Assembly (NCBI RefSeq): GCF_964026535.1
Contig: NZ_OZ032153.1
Span: 1,302,001 to 1,366,000, forward strand
Direction of reading: 5' to 3'
Origin: Candidatus Tisiphia endosymbiont of Sialis lutaria
GTDB lineage: Bacteria; Pseudomonadota; Alphaproteobacteria; Rickettsiales; Rickettsiaceae
DNA: 64,000 bases
The translations under genes were made by a program, and so were the position numbers. This document shows positions 7,798 to 19,300 of this stretch, in pieces. Below the pieces are notes generated by a model that was not told the origin of the DNA, ran no database searches, and was given only the letters and a program-made list of their open reading frames with translations. The stretch's first letter is position 1, and each line of letters begins with the position of its first letter.

Positions 7798-10383
7798 TTA
7801 AGTTATCATTTTATCAATAGCTAATTCATTATTTATTGCTTTTATATTTACAATATCACCGCTACCGATTCTACTAGAAAGAATCATTTTGGCGAAATTA
7901 TTCTGTAATTCTCGTTGAATAACTCTTTTCAATGGTCTAGCACCAAACATTGAATCATAACCTTTATCAGCCAGGTAATTTATTGCCGATTGATCAAATT
8001 GCAATGTAATATTTTGTTGTGAAAGAATTTCTTTCAAATTATCTAGTTGTATTTTGACAATATCATGTATGTCAGCACGAGTTAGTTTATGGAATAGAAT
8101 AATCTCATCTAGCCTATTTAAGAATTCAGGTTTAAATGTTGCTCGTACATGTTGCATTACTTGTTCTTTAATTGCATCTTGGTCATCATCTTGCTGTTGA
8201 TTAATAAGTATTTCAGCCCCAAGGTTGGAAGTAAGAACAATGATGGTATTTTTAAAATCAACAGTTATTCCTTGACTATCAGTTAGACGACCTTCATCCA
8301 AAATTTGTAACATGATATTGAAAATATCCGTATGGGCTTTTTCTACCTCATCAAATAAAATAACTTGATAAGGTCTCCTACGTACCGCTTCTGTTAAAAC
8401 TCCTCCCTGCTCATAACCAACATAGCCTGGAGGAGCCCCAATCAAACGTGATATAGAGTGTTTTTCCATATATTCAGACATATCAATTCTGAGAATGGCA
8501 TTACGATCGTCAAATAAAAAAAGTGCCAAAGCTTTGGTTAGTTCCGTTTTACCAACACCAGTTGGACCTAAGAATAAAAACGATCCAAGTGGTCTATTAT
8601 GATCCTGTATTCCAGCACGAGAACGACGCACAGCATCGCTGACTCCTTTTATAGCTTCATCTTGACCGATTACCGATTGACGTAGTTTATCTTCCATCGC
8701 TAATAACTTCTCACGTTCGCTTGATAGCATTGTGTCAATCGGTATACCAGTAATTTTGGAAATAATTATAGCTATATCGTTTTCTGATACAACTTCTTTT
8801 GATAATTTGTTATTTCCCCCTTCTACTGCTTGTTGTAGTTTCTTAGTCAAATCAGGAATAATACCATATTTCAACTCACTAGCTCGGGCAAGATCACTAC
8901 TTCTTTCTGCTCTTTCAAGTTCTAAACGAGCTTTTTCTAGCTCTTCTTTTAATTTTTGTTCAATATGTATTTTGGATTTTTCAGCTTGCCAGCTAGCATT
9001 CATATCGTAAGAACGAGATTCAAGTTTAGTTAATTCGTCTGTTAATTGGATAATTTTCTTTTTTGAATATTCATCATCTTCTTTTTTTAGAGCTGCTAGC
9101 TCAATTTTTATTTGAATGATACGACGATCAAGCTCATCTAATTCTTCCGGTTTGCTAGATAATTCTATTTTTAGCCGACTACATGCTTCATCGATTAAAT
9201 CAATAGCTTTATCTGGTAAATAACGATCGGTAATATATCTGTTAGATAGAGTGCTAGCGGCAACTATAGCACTATCAACAATTTTTACGCCATGATGTAA
9301 TTCGTATTTGTCCTTAATACCACGCAGAATCGAAATAGTATCTTCTACTGTTGGTTCATTAACGTAAACTGCTTGAAATCTTCTGGCAAGAGCGGTATCT
9401 TTCTCGATATATTTGCGATATTCATCTAAAGTCGTAGCACCGATACAATGGAGTTCTCCTCTAGCAAGCATTGGCTTTAGTAAATTTGATGAATCCATGG
9501 CTCCGTCTGTCTTACCAGTTCCTACTAAAAGATGTAGCTCATCAATAAATAAAATAATCTCCCCACTAGAGTGCTTAATCTCATTTAATACAGCTTTTAG
9601 TCGTTCTTCGAATTCACCACGATATTTAGCCCCAGCAATTAAAGCTCCCATATCAAGTTCAATGATTCGACAATTTGCTAGAGTTTCTGGAATATCTTGG
9701 CTAAATATTCTTTGGGCTAACCCTTCTATTATCGCCGTTTTACCAACTCCTGGCTCTCCTATTAGCACAGGATTATTTTTCATTCTTCTCGACAAAACTT
9801 GCACGGTTCTTCTAATTTCCTCATCTCTACCGATGATTGGATCAAGTTTACCAAGTTCTGCTAGCTCGGTTACATCTCTACCATATTTTTTTAGGGCGTC
9901 ATAACTACTTTCAGAAGAGTTATTATCTGCTGTCTTACCTTTTCTTAACTGTAAAATTGCTGCGTTTATTTTTTTATTAGTTATTGCATTCTCTGATAAA
10001 ATCTTACCAGCAGAGGTTTTATCATATGATAATGCCTCAAAAATTCTCTCAATAGTTATAAAACTATCGGCATTATTCTTTGCAAGCTCTAATGCTTTAT
10101 CAAGTAATTTTAGTGCTTCTGATGATAGGTAAAGTTGTCCTCCTCCCTCTATTTGCACTTTTGGGATTTTGTTTAATTCTACGGTTATAGCTCTATTCAA
10201 ATCATCGAAGCTAGTACCTAAAGTATTAATAAGATTATCAATAACTCCACTATCATCGTTTAATAAACTCGCCAATATGTGTAATGGCAATATTTGCTGA
10301 TGATCATTTTTTGCTGCTATGCTTTGGGCATTAGATAATACAGATTTTGCCTGGGTAGTAAATTTCTCTATGTTCATTACCAT
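7798..10383 (-). CDS. clpB: ATP-dependent disaggregase ClpB
   Basis: ClpB is the Hsp100 disaggregase that works with DnaK to rescue aggregated proteins. Its 861 residues are normal for the family. Seen in order are the N-terminal Clp repeats (FTTQAKSVLSNAQSIA), the first AAA+ module with Walker A GEPGVGKT (about residues 206-213) and LFIDELH, the long middle coiled coil (about 410-525, LEKARLELERAERSSDLARA), then the second AAA+ module with GPTGVGKT (about 604-611), RIDMSEYMEKHSISRLIGAPPGY and LFDEVEKAH. The start is ATG 10383 or the ATG two codons later. It is the first gene of a leftward clpB-ELM1-tatD group. Confidence 0.97.
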   Translation of the reverse strand: MVMNIEKFTTQAKSVLSNAQSIAAKNDHQQILPLHILASLLNDDSGVIDNLINTLGTSFDDLNRAITVELNKIPKVQIEGGGQLYLSSEALKLLDKALELAKNNADSFITIERIFEALSYDKTSAGKILSENAITNKKINAAILQLRKGKTADNNSSESSYDALKKYGRDVTELAELGKLDPIIGRDEEIRRTVQVLSRRMKNNPVLIGEPGVGKTAIIEGLAQRIFSQDIPETLANCRIIELDMGALIAGAKYRGEFEERLKAVLNEIKHSSGEIILFIDELHLLVGTGKTDGAMDSSNLLKPMLARGELHCIGATTLDEYRKYIEKDTALARRFQAVYVNEPTVEDTISILRGIKDKYELHHGVKIVDSAIVAASTLSNRYITDRYLPDKAIDLIDEACSRLKIELSSKPEELDELDRRIIQIKIELAALKKEDDEYSKKKIIQLTDELTKLESRSYDMNASWQAEKSKIHIEQKLKEELEKARLELERAERSSDLARASELKYGIIPDLTKKLQQAVEGGNNKLSKEVVSENDIAIIISKITGIPIDTMLSSEREKLLAMEDKLRQSVIGQDEAIKGVSDAVRRSRAGIQDHNRPLGSFLFLGPTGVGKTELTKALALFLFDDRNAILRIDMSEYMEKHSISRLIGAPPGYVGYEQGGVLTEAVRRRPYQVILFDEVEKAHTDIFNIMLQILDEGRLTDSQGITVDFKNTIIVLTSNLGAEILINQQQDDDQDAIKEQVMQHVRATFKPEFLNRLDEIILFHKLTRADIHDIVKIQLDNLKEILSQQNITLQFDQSAINYLADKGYDSMFGARPLKRVIQRELQNNFAKMILSSRIGSGDIVNIKAINNELAIDKMIT

Positions 10384-10774
10384 AACCTCATAAATTTTAA
10401 ATTAACTCAAAGTTTATTATAGCCAACCCGATTAGTATTACTCCGTCATTGCGAGCGAACATATGTGAGCGTGGCAATCCTTTCTAATTACTTTTTTGGA
10501 TTACTTCGTCGACCTGCGGTCTTCTCGCAATGACGTTAGTTTGTTATGAGCTATACTATAAATATATCATAATATTTTCTTCCACTAAGTACTTTAATAT
10601 ATAATTAATGGTGAATAATAATACAAGAGATGCTGGTATATTAAATCAATAAATCAAATTTCTTGATTAATTTACTTAAATCTTATAGAACTCATAGGAG
10701 TAGTATAATGAAAACCCTAAATTTAGGGTATTCTATTTTATTTTATATAATATAAATTATTTTTTAGACCGGTA
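10384..10774. repeat. clpB-yidC divergent spacer with one family A element
   Basis: This spacer separates divergent clpB and yidC. A family A copy occupies about 10444-10535 (CGTCATTGCGAGCGAACATA ... CTTCTCGCAATGACG). It is framed by TATAGCCAACCCGATTAGTA on the left and GAGCTATACTATA on the right, an outer arm pair that also recurs near 22010, 40620 and 60595. The remaining 200 bases hold AT-rich promoter-like sequence and the small leader-like ORF listed separately. No RNA gene is visible. Confidence 0.75.
10708..10755 (+). other. Possible 15-codon leader ORF with 16-bp perfect palindrome
   Basis: ATG 10708 follows AGGAG at about 10697 and opens a 15-codon frame ([15 protein letters not shown]) that ends at 10755, 19 bases before yidC. 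Within it lies the perfect palindrome ACCCTAAATTTAGGGT (10714-10729) followed by a T-rich run. It could be an attenuator-like leader, an operator or chance. No regulator is identifiable, so confidence is low. Confidence 0.3.
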
Positions 10775-12466
10775 ATGAATCATAACATAGTTAACTTGGT
10801 AGCTGCAATTGTCTTGTCCCTTGGGATTATTTTTGGATGGCAATATTTTTATGATAAACCAAGATTACAAAAATTAGAACAGCAAAATAAAATATATAAC
10901 AAGCAAGTTCAAGAGTTAAAGAAAAAGAATAATCAAGTAGCAACCCCTAAAGAAGCTGAATCACCTGTTTCTACTAAGAGAATTCGGATAGACTCAGAAT
11001 TACTTTCTGGATCGATTGCTTTAAAAGGACTCCGGTTTGATGATTTAATTTTGTTGAAATATAAGCAAGATTTATCACCAGACAGTAAACCTGTTGTGTT
11101 ATTTGCCCATTCTCAGTCAGAAGAAGCTTATTTTGCTGAAATAGGCTGGTTTAACAAGGATAATAGTATTATTCTTCCTGATAGTGAAACTCTGTGGCAG
11201 GCTGATAATGATCAGTTAACGCCTACAAACCCTGTGAATTTGTCATGGATCAACAAAGATGGGGTTAAATTCTTGGTTACGATAAGTATGGATAGTAATT
11301 ATTTATTTACCATAGATCAAACTACGGTGAATGATAGCAAAGAACCAATTTCAGTGCAATATTATGGACTAATTAACCGTAAATATATTGGTAAAGAAAA
11401 ATCAGTTAATATACTACATCAAGGACCAATCGGTGTTATTGATGGTAGGCTTAAAGAACATTCTTTTGACGATTTAAAAGATAAGAAAACTGAGAAATTT
11501 CCACAAACTGTTGTTGATTGGGTTGGTATAACCGATAAATATTGGTTATCTTCCTTAATTCCAGATAAAGCTAGTATATATAGTTCCAACTTCAATTATG
11601 CAATGAAAAACGGTGTTGAAAAATACCAGGTCGACTTCATTTCTTCAACTCAGACTATAGAAGTAGGACAAAAACTCACTATATCGCAAAGATTATTTGC
11701 CGGAGCAAAGAAAGTTGACTTATTAGACAAATACGAAAAGCAATATAATATTAAATTATTTGACCGGGCAATTGATTTTGGTTGGTTTTATATAATCACT
11801 AAACCACTCTTTAATGTTATGAACTTTTTCTATCATTACGTTGGTAACTTCGGTGTTAGTATCTTGATCGTAACTGTTATTATAAAACTGCTAATGTTTA
11901 CTTTTGCTAATAAATCATATCGTTCTATGAAGAGAGTGAAAAATATTCAGCCCGAAGTAGAGAGGATTAGAGCGTTATATGCTGATGATAAAATGAGACT
12001 TAACCAAGAAGTTATGGCATTGTATAAAAGAGAAAAGGTTAATCCCCTTGCTGGTTGTCTGCCGATTATTGTACAAAGCCCAGTATTGTTCTCAATTTAT
12101 AAAGTGTTATATGTAACTATCGAGATGCGTCAGGCACCATTTTTTGGTTGGATAAAAGATTTATCTGCTCCTGATCCAACATCAATTTTTAATTTGTTCG
12201 GACTATTGCCATTTGCTTGCCCAAGCTTCCTAATGATTGGTGCATGGCCTATTCTCATGGCTCTTACTATGTTCTTATTGCAAAGGATGACTCCACAACA
12301 GTCAGCCGATCCAATTCAAGCTCAAGTAATGAAATTTATGCCGCTAGTTTTTTTAGTAATGTTTAGTAGTTTTCCAGTGGGAGTAGTGATTTATTGGTCT
12401 TGGAGTAATATTTTATCAATAGCTCAGCAATATTACATTAATAAGCTAGATAAGAATGTCGGTTGA
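10775..12466 (+). CDS. yidC: Membrane protein insertase YidC
   Basis: YidC inserts and folds inner-membrane proteins alone or with SecYEG. The 563 residues fit the long Gram-negative form: an N-terminal anchor ([19 protein letters not shown]), a periplasmic domain of about 300 residues and a C-terminal core of membrane segments beginning near residue 340 ([20 protein letters not shown]). The core includes the cytoplasmic hairpin ([20 protein letters not shown]) and the conserved [23 protein letters not shown]. The stop overlaps the engB start by eleven bases. A yidC-engB pair upstream of the T4SS block fits my recollection of Rickettsia gene order. Confidence 0.97.
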   Translation: MNHNIVNLVAAIVLSLGIIFGWQYFYDKPRLQKLEQQNKIYNKQVQELKKKNNQVATPKEAESPVSTKRIRIDSELLSGSIALKGLRFDDLILLKYKQDLSPDSKPVVLFAHSQSEEAYFAEIGWFNKDNSIILPDSETLWQADNDQLTPTNPVNLSWINKDGVKFLVTISMDSNYLFTIDQTTVNDSKEPISVQYYGLINRKYIGKEKSVNILHQGPIGVIDGRLKEHSFDDLKDKKTEKFPQTVVDWVGITDKYWLSSLIPDKASIYSSNFNYAMKNGVEKYQVDFISSTQTIEVGQKLTISQRLFAGAKKVDLLDKYEKQYNIKLFDRAIDFGWFYIITKPLFNVMNFFYHYVGNFGVSILIVTVIIKLLMFTFANKSYRSMKRVKNIQPEVERIRALYADDKMRLNQEVMALYKREKVNPLAGCLPIIVQSPVLFSIYKVLYVTIEMRQAPFFGWIKDLSAPDPTSIFNLFGLLPFACPSFLMIGAWPILMALTMFLLQRMTPQQSADPIQAQVMKFMPLVFLVMFSSFPVGVVIYWSWSNILSIAQQYYINKLDKNVG

Positions 12467-13064
12467 TAAGGTTACAAAACTATTTCGGCAAGAGGTAAAA
12501 TTTATAGCTGGTGTGGCAAAAATAAATCAGTTCCCTAATACATCTGTACCAGAGATTGCCTTTGTTGGTAAATCAAATGTTGGTAAGTCAAGTTTGATTA
12601 ATAGTATCTGTAATAATTCAAGTATTGCTAAGGTTTCTAATACTCCTGGTCGCACTAGGCAAATAAATTTTTTCTCCCTTATCGATAGACTTATTTTAGT
12701 TGATCTTCCTGGATATGGCTTTGCTGAAGTGCCAATATATATCAAACAACAGTGGGAAGTATTAATAACATACTATCTCAGAATGAGTGTAAATCTCAAA
12801 TTAGTAAATTTGTTGATTGATGCTAGAAGAGGAGTAAAGCAAAATGATATGGAAATTGCTAAATTGTTACTTTCTTGCAATAAAGATTTCCAAATTGTTT
12901 TTACCAAGTCAGATAAGGTAACAGATAGAGAAAACCTAACGGCAACAGCACAGAATTTTCTTGCAACTTTGGGCTACTCCTGTAATGTAATTTATACAAG
13001 TAGTAGGAGTAAAGAAGGTGCAAAAGAATTGCAGTTTAGTTTGGCAAAATGCATTAAATTATAA
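12456..13064 (+). CDS. engB: Ribosome biogenesis GTPase EngB (YsxC/YihA)
   Basis: EngB is a small TRAFAC GTPase needed for 50S subunit assembly. The 202-residue protein has G1 GKSNVGKS, G2/G3 region [12 protein letters not shown] and [11 protein letters not shown]4 TKSDKVT and a G5-like TSSRSKEG. The ATG lies inside the yidC 3' end, implying co-transcription and coupling. Nothing is missing compared with the family. Confidence 0.96.
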   Translation: MSVDKVTKLFRQEVKFIAGVAKINQFPNTSVPEIAFVGKSNVGKSSLINSICNNSSIAKVSNTPGRTRQINFFSLIDRLILVDLPGYGFAEVPIYIKQQWEVLITYYLRMSVNLKLVNLLIDARRGVKQNDMEIAKLLLSCNKDFQIVFTKSDKVTDRENLTATAQNFLATLGYSCNVIYTSSRSKEGAKELQFSLAKCIKL

Positions 13065-13624
13065 ACTCACCTCACGTATGACATTTAAAAGTCATATAGC
13101 AAATAGCTTGGCGTCATTGTATAAGCGTCGGTTTAAGAAAATAAAGTAGAAAAGTCGTCGTTGCGAGCCACCGTAGGTGGCGTGGCAATCCATTTCTAAT
13201 CACTTTTCTAGATTGCTTCGTCGACCTTACGGTCTCCTCGCAATGACGGTTTTTCAATTATTGTTTTCTCAAACTGACGCTTATGCGTACGTTTGCTCGC
13301 AATGACGTTTTAATTGGCAACTCACGTTAATGAAAAAAATAACTAATATTACAAAAATAATGAAAACATCTATTAGTGGAGCATAAAAATCTGCTATAGT
13401 GAATTAACTTGAATTGGCGACGTTATAAATTCGATTAGTATTTAGTCTCAGCGTCATTGCGAGACCACGTAGTGGTCGTGGCAATCCAAAAAAACGATTA
13501 AAATGGATTGCTTCGGAGGCTTACGCCTCCTCGCAATGACAGCATGATGGGTGCGGCACTAATTCAGGTGAATTGACTATATATTTATAGATATAACCGA
13601 ATTGGAGTTAAAGGGGATTAATTT
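13065..13624. repeat. Repeat block between engB and rvhB3
   Basis: No gene is supported in these 560 bases. At 13068-13116 an arm of family E appears (CTCACCTCACGTATGAC ... AAAAGTCATATAG). A family A copy lies at 13156-13248 with side hairpin GCCACCGTAGGTGGC, and another at 13453-13540 with GACCACGTAGTGGTC and GAGGCTTACGCCTC. The second A copy is nested in what look like degenerate family C ends (CTATAGTGAATTAACTTG near 13394 and TTCAGGTGAATTGACTATA near 13561). The promoter of the rvh block must lie in or downstream of this block. A purine-rich GGAGTTAAAGGGG precedes the rvhB3 start. Confidence 0.75.
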
Positions 13625-13912
13625 ATGTCAGGTAGTTTAGTATCAGATCCGTTATTTGTTGGTTTAACAAGACCTGCAATGATATTTGGCGTGAGTATAA
13701 AATTTGCAGCACTTAATATGATCATATCGATGTCATTATTTATTCAAAGTAATAGTATTATGAATTTGCTTGTTGCTTTTGTAATTCATATGATAGGGTA
13801 TGTAATATGTTTTAAAGAACCAAGATTTATAGAATTGTTCTTAAATAAATCTTCTAAATGTAGCCAGTGTCCTAATAAATCATTCTATGGAGCGAACTCA
13901 TACGGTATTTAA
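13625..13912 (+). CDS. rvhB3: Type IV secretion protein VirB3 homolog
   Basis: VirB3 is a small inner-membrane component of P-type type IV secretion systems and works with VirB4. The 95-residue protein starts SLVSDPLFVGLTRPAMIFGVS, the classic VirB3 opening, and has two adjacent hydrophobic segments (about 20-40 and 45-65) followed by a short polar tail. It lies 23 bases upstream of the VirB4 gene, as expected for the Rickettsiales vir homolog layout. The C-terminal Cys pair CSQCPNKS is an uncommon detail. Confidence 0.93.
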   Translation: MSGSLVSDPLFVGLTRPAMIFGVSIKFAALNMIISMSLFIQSNSIMNLLVAFVIHMIGYVICFKEPRFIELFLNKSSKCSQCPNKSFYGANSYGI

Positions 13913-13935
13913 AAGAACAGTTATAAAATGACAAA

Positions 13936-16353
13936 ATGATAAAATTATCTGTAACAAAAGCAGCAAAAGAATCGAGTTCTAGGAAAGAAAAACCTACTTC
14001 TCATTTTATTCCTTATAAGTGCCATTGGGATAGTAATACTATCCTAACCAAAAATAATGAATTATTACAAGTAGTAAAGATAGGGGGATTTTCCTTTGAA
14101 ACAGCTGATGATGAAGATTTAGATATTAAAAAAAATATCAGGAATTCTTTGCTTAAAAATATGTCATCAGGCAACATTGTGATGTATTTCCACACGATCA
14201 GGAGGCGTAGACCAGTGATTTTTGATGGGCTGGAATATACCTCTGATCCTACCATAAAAGTACCTAATGATTTCACAACTTATTTATCAAATGAATGGCG
14301 TAAGAAACATGCCGGTTCTAGGTCTTTTTTTAATGAGTTGTATGTTAGTATTCTTTATCGACCAGATAAAGCTGGAGTTGCTGTAATCGAGTACTTTGTT
14401 AAGAAGTTGATGCAAAAGTCTAATAAATCGGCTTGGGAAAATGACATGCGAGAGATGCAGGACAGTCTACGAGAAATGTCCTCAAGAGTAGTTAACACTT
14501 TCCATAGTTATGGTGCTACGCTACTTGGCGTCCGCAAATCTAGTAGTGGCTATTGTTGTGATATTATGGAGTTTCTTGGTACTCTGGTAAATTGTGGTTC
14601 TTCAATGCAAATGGTTGTTCCCAGAAGTTCAATAGACCAATATCTTCCAACCCATAGATTATTTTTTGGTTCTAGATCCATAGAAGCACGTGGTCCAGCG
14701 GGTAGAAGATATGCTGGGATACTAAGTATTTTAGAATATGGACCATCTACATCAGCTGGGATATTTGATGGCTTTTTACAAATGCCTTTTGAATTTGTTA
14801 TGACTCAGAGTTTTATTTTTGCTAATAGAACGGTGGCAATTAATAAAATGCAACTACAACAAAATAGGATGATTCAATCAGACGATAAGGCTGTATCACA
14901 AGTTGCCGAAATCTCTCGAGCACTTGATATGGCTACCAGTGGTGATATTGGTTTTGGAGAACACCATTTTTCACTTCTCTGCTCTGATAGTAATTTAAAA
15001 TCTCTTGAAGATACTTTATCTATGGCTTCTGTTGAACTCTCTAATTCTGGAATTCAACCTGTTAGAGAAAAAATTAATATGGAACCGAGTTATTGGGGAC
15101 AGCTTCCTGGGAATATGGATTATATAGTAAGAGGTTCGACTATCAATACTTTAAACATGGCTAGTTTTGCATCTATGCATAATTATCCATTAGGTAAGGT
15201 TTTTAATAATCATTGGGGAGAATATGTGACTGTACTCGATACTACTTCGGGTACTCCTTTTTATTTCAGTTTTCATGTTCGGGACGTTGGGCATAGTTTG
15301 ATTATTGGTCCAACTGGGGCTGGTAAAACAGTATTAATGAATTTTTTATGTGCACAAGCACAAAAATTTAAACCGAGAATGTTCTTTTTTGATAAAGATC
15401 ACGGTGCAGAAATATTTATTAGATCACTTAATGGGGTTTATACCACAATTGATCCGGGGGGAGAATGTAACTTTAATCCCTTACAACTTGATGATACTGG
15501 AGAGAATAGAACATTTATATTAGAGTGGCTTAAAGTATTGGTTACTTCTAATGGAGAGTCGTTATCATCCGAAGATAATAAGACTCTATCACAAGCAGTA
15601 AGCGGTAATTTTAAGCTAGAAAAGAAAGATAGAAGGTTAAAAAATGTTGTAGCATTTTTAGGCATTGATGGTCCTAATAGTTTGGCAGGTAGAATTGCTA
15701 TGTGGGTTGGGAGAGGTTCGCATGCCAGAATATTTGATAATGAGACAGATAATATCGATTTACAGAAAGCTCGAGTATTTGGTTTTGATATGACAGAGTT
15801 GTTAAAAGATCCAGTTAGTCTTGCTCCTGTATTATTATACATCTTCCATAGAATTAGTATTTCTTTAGATGGTCAGAGAACTATGATAGTTCTTGATGAG
15901 GCATGGGCTTTGATTGATAATCCGGTATTTGCTCCGAAAATTAAGGACTGGCTAAAAGTTTTGCGTAAGTTAAATACTTTTGTAATTTTTGCTACCCAAA
16001 GCGTTGAAGATGCAGCTAAAAGCAGAATCAGCGATACTCTGATTCAACAAACTGCAACCCAAATATTTTTACCCAATCTTAAGGCAACTGATATTTATCG
16101 TAGTGCCTTTATGCTTAGTCAACGGGAATATATTTTAATAAAAACTACTGATCCAACATCGCGTTATTTTTTAATAAAACAGGGAGTAGATGCGGTTGTT
16201 GCTAAAATAAACCTAGATGGTATGAATGATATTATTAATGTTCTTTCTGGTCGGGTTGAAACGGTGTTATTGTTGAATAAGATTAGAGAGCAATATGGTG
16301 ATGATCCTGAAAAATGGTTACCTATATTTTATGAGGAAGTAAAGTCACTTTAG
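13936..16353 (+). CDS. rvhB4a: Type IV secretion ATPase VirB4 homolog
   Basis: VirB4 is the inner-membrane-associated ATPase that powers T4SS assembly and substrate transfer. The 805 residues comprise an N-terminal CagE/TrbE/VirB region and a C-terminal P-loop ATPase domain. Walker A is GPTGAGKT (about residues 458-465) and Walker B is MIVLDEAWAL (about 648-658), followed by FATQSVEDAAKS. It looks fully intact. Rickettsiales usually carry a second, divergent rvhB4b elsewhere; intact motifs and the neighbouring rvhB3 and rvhB6 genes identify this as the main copy. The next gene starts seven bases after the stop. Confidence 0.95.
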   Translation: MIKLSVTKAAKESSSRKEKPTSHFIPYKCHWDSNTILTKNNELLQVVKIGGFSFETADDEDLDIKKNIRNSLLKNMSSGNIVMYFHTIRRRRPVIFDGLEYTSDPTIKVPNDFTTYLSNEWRKKHAGSRSFFNELYVSILYRPDKAGVAVIEYFVKKLMQKSNKSAWENDMREMQDSLREMSSRVVNTFHSYGATLLGVRKSSSGYCCDIMEFLGTLVNCGSSMQMVVPRSSIDQYLPTHRLFFGSRSIEARGPAGRRYAGILSILEYGPSTSAGIFDGFLQMPFEFVMTQSFIFANRTVAINKMQLQQNRMIQSDDKAVSQVAEISRALDMATSGDIGFGEHHFSLLCSDSNLKSLEDTLSMASVELSNSGIQPVREKINMEPSYWGQLPGNMDYIVRGSTINTLNMASFASMHNYPLGKVFNNHWGEYVTVLDTTSGTPFYFSFHVRDVGHSLIIGPTGAGKTVLMNFLCAQAQKFKPRMFFFDKDHGAEIFIRSLNGVYTTIDPGGECNFNPLQLDDTGENRTFILEWLKVLVTSNGESLSSEDNKTLSQAVSGNFKLEKKDRRLKNVVAFLGIDGPNSLAGRIAMWVGRGSHARIFDNETDNIDLQKARVFGFDMTELLKDPVSLAPVLLYIFHRISISLDGQRTMIVLDEAWALIDNPVFAPKIKDWLKVLRKLNTFVIFATQSVEDAAKSRISDTLIQQTATQIFLPNLKATDIYRSAFMLSQREYILIKTTDPTSRYFLIKQGVDAVVAKINLDGMNDIINVLSGRVETVLLLNKIREQYGDDPEKWLPIFYEEVKSL

Positions 16354-16360
16354 TTAATTT

Positions 16361-19300
16361 ATGCATTACAAACATAGAAAATTATTAACCCTGTTATACT
16401 GTAACTTTAGTGTCAGTGGCTTATTGTATAGTGTTAAAGCATTTGGTAGGATACTGATCTTATGTAGTATACTCAATATTACTGCTATCCATAATAGTTA
16501 TGCAGAAGAAGATGCTTTAGGTACTATAATTACTACTCTTTCAAGTTTGACCTGTGAAACTCGGGGTGTGGGTGACTTATTACGTACAGAATTTTCTCAC
16601 ACTTGTATACCAGGGTCGTTTTTTTCCTTTGCTACTGCGAATATAATCTCGCCAGGGGTTTATGCTAATACGATGCTGCGTCTTAAAATAAATGATCATG
16701 AATTATTTGATGGAGATTACCCTGGGGGGCAGTGTGCAAGAAATAATAAAATTGATCCAAACGATCCCAAATTAACCTTTGCATTTTGCAATAATATTAA
16801 GCTACAAACTGCTAGGATAAAGGCAATAGGTATTTCTGCCATTGCTATTGCTAAAGCCGTATTAACCGGTTCTGATCCATGGCATGATATTATGGAGGCT
16901 TGGAAAGATAATAAGGGCGAATTTCATGTTATTTATAAGGATCAAAAAGATGGTGATACCGGTGTAATGTTAGACGTGCTTTTGCCAGTTGTTTTTAAAG
17001 TAGTAAGGCAAAAGGATACTATGTGTGTAGCTGCTCCTACTATATTAGCAGATTGGGTGCCGGTTGGTTGTAAGTATATTAGAGAACCCCACCCTGAATC
17101 TATATATGCGTCTTTTATGAATCTTGGTGATAATTCTCAAAATGGTTCTAACAAAACTGCTACTGATCCAATGGCGATAGTTGATTGTGGTTTATCATCC
17201 TCTAGTTGTTACCAAAGGGCTTATAATAATTCTAAGACAGCCATAGTTATCTCTGCTCCATTAATCGAATGTATTAAAGAAATGACCGCAAGATTACTGA
17301 TTAGTAAAGATGTTTGTACATTTGATGATGTTAATAAAGTGGTTAATCCTAGTAAAAGGGAGAGTAGTGTATTATTTCAATTTCAGCGTAATATGCACAG
17401 AACTGTCACTGCTTTATTAACTATATATGTAATTTTCTTTGGTTTTAAAATCATACTTTCTAGTGAAATTCCACCTAAAAATGAAATAATTAATTTTGTA
17501 TTAAAAATGTTATTTGTAACCTATTTCTCTGTAGGTATAAATATTACTCCCAATAGTGGTTCTGACTATAATCGACTAGATGGTATGGTGCAATGGGCTT
17601 TTCCTTTGTTATTAGGAGGAATAGATACGCTTGGTGGTTGGGTTATGAATTCTGCCCCATCAGATTTGTGTAAATTTAACCCTGAAGATTATGGTGATAA
17701 GAGTCTTTCTTATCTGCCATTATGGGATGCATTAGATTGTCGGGTAAGTCATTATTTGGGATTAGATATACTATCAACGATGATGGTAGAAAATCAATAT
17801 AGAAATCATGATTTCAAGAGTTTTGACTTCTTTAGTTTCTCAGCTCCACCTTATGTATATTTACTGATTCCTGCTATTATTTCAGGCAACATGACTCTTG
17901 TATCTTTAGCACTTTCTTATCCTTTATTAGTGATATCTGTTGGAGCATTTATGGTGAATGCTACAGTGATGTGCATGATATCTATAGTAATATTGGGTGT
18001 TTTAGCACCTCTTTTCGTACCAATGTTTTTATTTGAATATACACGAGGTTACTTTGAATCGTGGGTAAAATTGCTAATATCATTTTTGTTACAGCCTATG
18101 GTGGTGGTGACCTTTATGATTATGATGTTTTCGGTTTACGATGTTGGTTTTTATGGTCACTGTAAATATACAAGTAAAACCATAAACAATAGTATAGAAA
18201 GTGGTGGCGACGGAAAAAGAGCTGTGAAAATATTTTTTGTTAATAATGATTGGAGTAAGTATACTAAAGACGAAGTTAAAAGTTGTAAGAATAGCCTAGG
18301 TTATATGCTTAATAATCCACTTGCAACAGTTGTTGATTTTGCTAAAGATAACCTAAATGAGATGCTTAAAGAAAAGCCAGGAAGTGGTAGTACAGATAGT
18401 TATTTATCTAAATTTCAGTTTCTGCAGGGTGTTGTTATGGGGCCCGGTATGTTCTTTGTATCACCAAAATTAATTTTTGAAAAAATTAAAGATATTGTGC
18501 TAGCGTTAATTACTGCCTGCTTTACTTTGTATTTAATGTATCACCTTAGTGCTCAGTTAGCAGAATTTGCGGCTGATATGACCGAGGGTGTGGCACTTAG
18601 TAGTGTTGCCATTCATCCGCAAGCAATATTTAAAGCTGGTATGGCTGCTATTGGAGCAGCTGGAAACATGGCAGGAGATAAAGCAGCCGGAGGAGGGGGA
18701 GCTAAGGATTTGGCTGGTGGTGGTAAAGGTGGCGATAAAGGTGAATTAGCTGGAGATAGTAATAGTACTACTGGTGATGAATCAGTAGGAGATAGCGTAA
18801 GTACCAGTGGTTCAGCTGGAGCTACTGGCTCAGCAGGAGGTGGAACGAAATCTTTAGGAGGTACTGGAGCTTCTTTGCCAATTCGTCGCATTGCAGAAGC
18901 TACTGTAGCTGCTGTCAATGAAGGCGGTTCTTCAAGTGGAGGAGGGGCTTCACAGGAAGCAAGAAGTAATTTAGAGACGAGTGTTGGTGAAAGTCCTGTT
19001 TTAGCGGCAACTACTACAATAGCAGCAACAGATAGTCCTATTGATAAATCACCACCGCTAGCTACTAATAAACAGGAATTAGGTAAGCCCTTAGAAAAGG
19101 CAACTCCTGCTGCATCAGCATTGGCAAAAGAGCAAAATGCTTCTGGTGCTTCTGGAGTACTTTCTAAAACTTCGAGAGAAATGGAGGATCACACTTTAAA
19201 ACTTGGAGATACTGGTTACGTTAAACAAGAAATAAGAAATCGTGAAATAAAAGATAGAAATGCTAAATTAGAGGAACAAGCATTTAAAGATTTCAAAGCA

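Noticed and set aside
9413-9904. 163-codon ORF on the plus strand opposite clpB
   Set aside because: It lies wholly antisense to a strongly conserved ClpB coding region and shows no domain.
13122-13545. Regularly repeated palindromes as a possible CRISPR array
   Set aside because: The copies are palindromic, differ internally and are not separated by uniform spacers; no cas genes are in the window.
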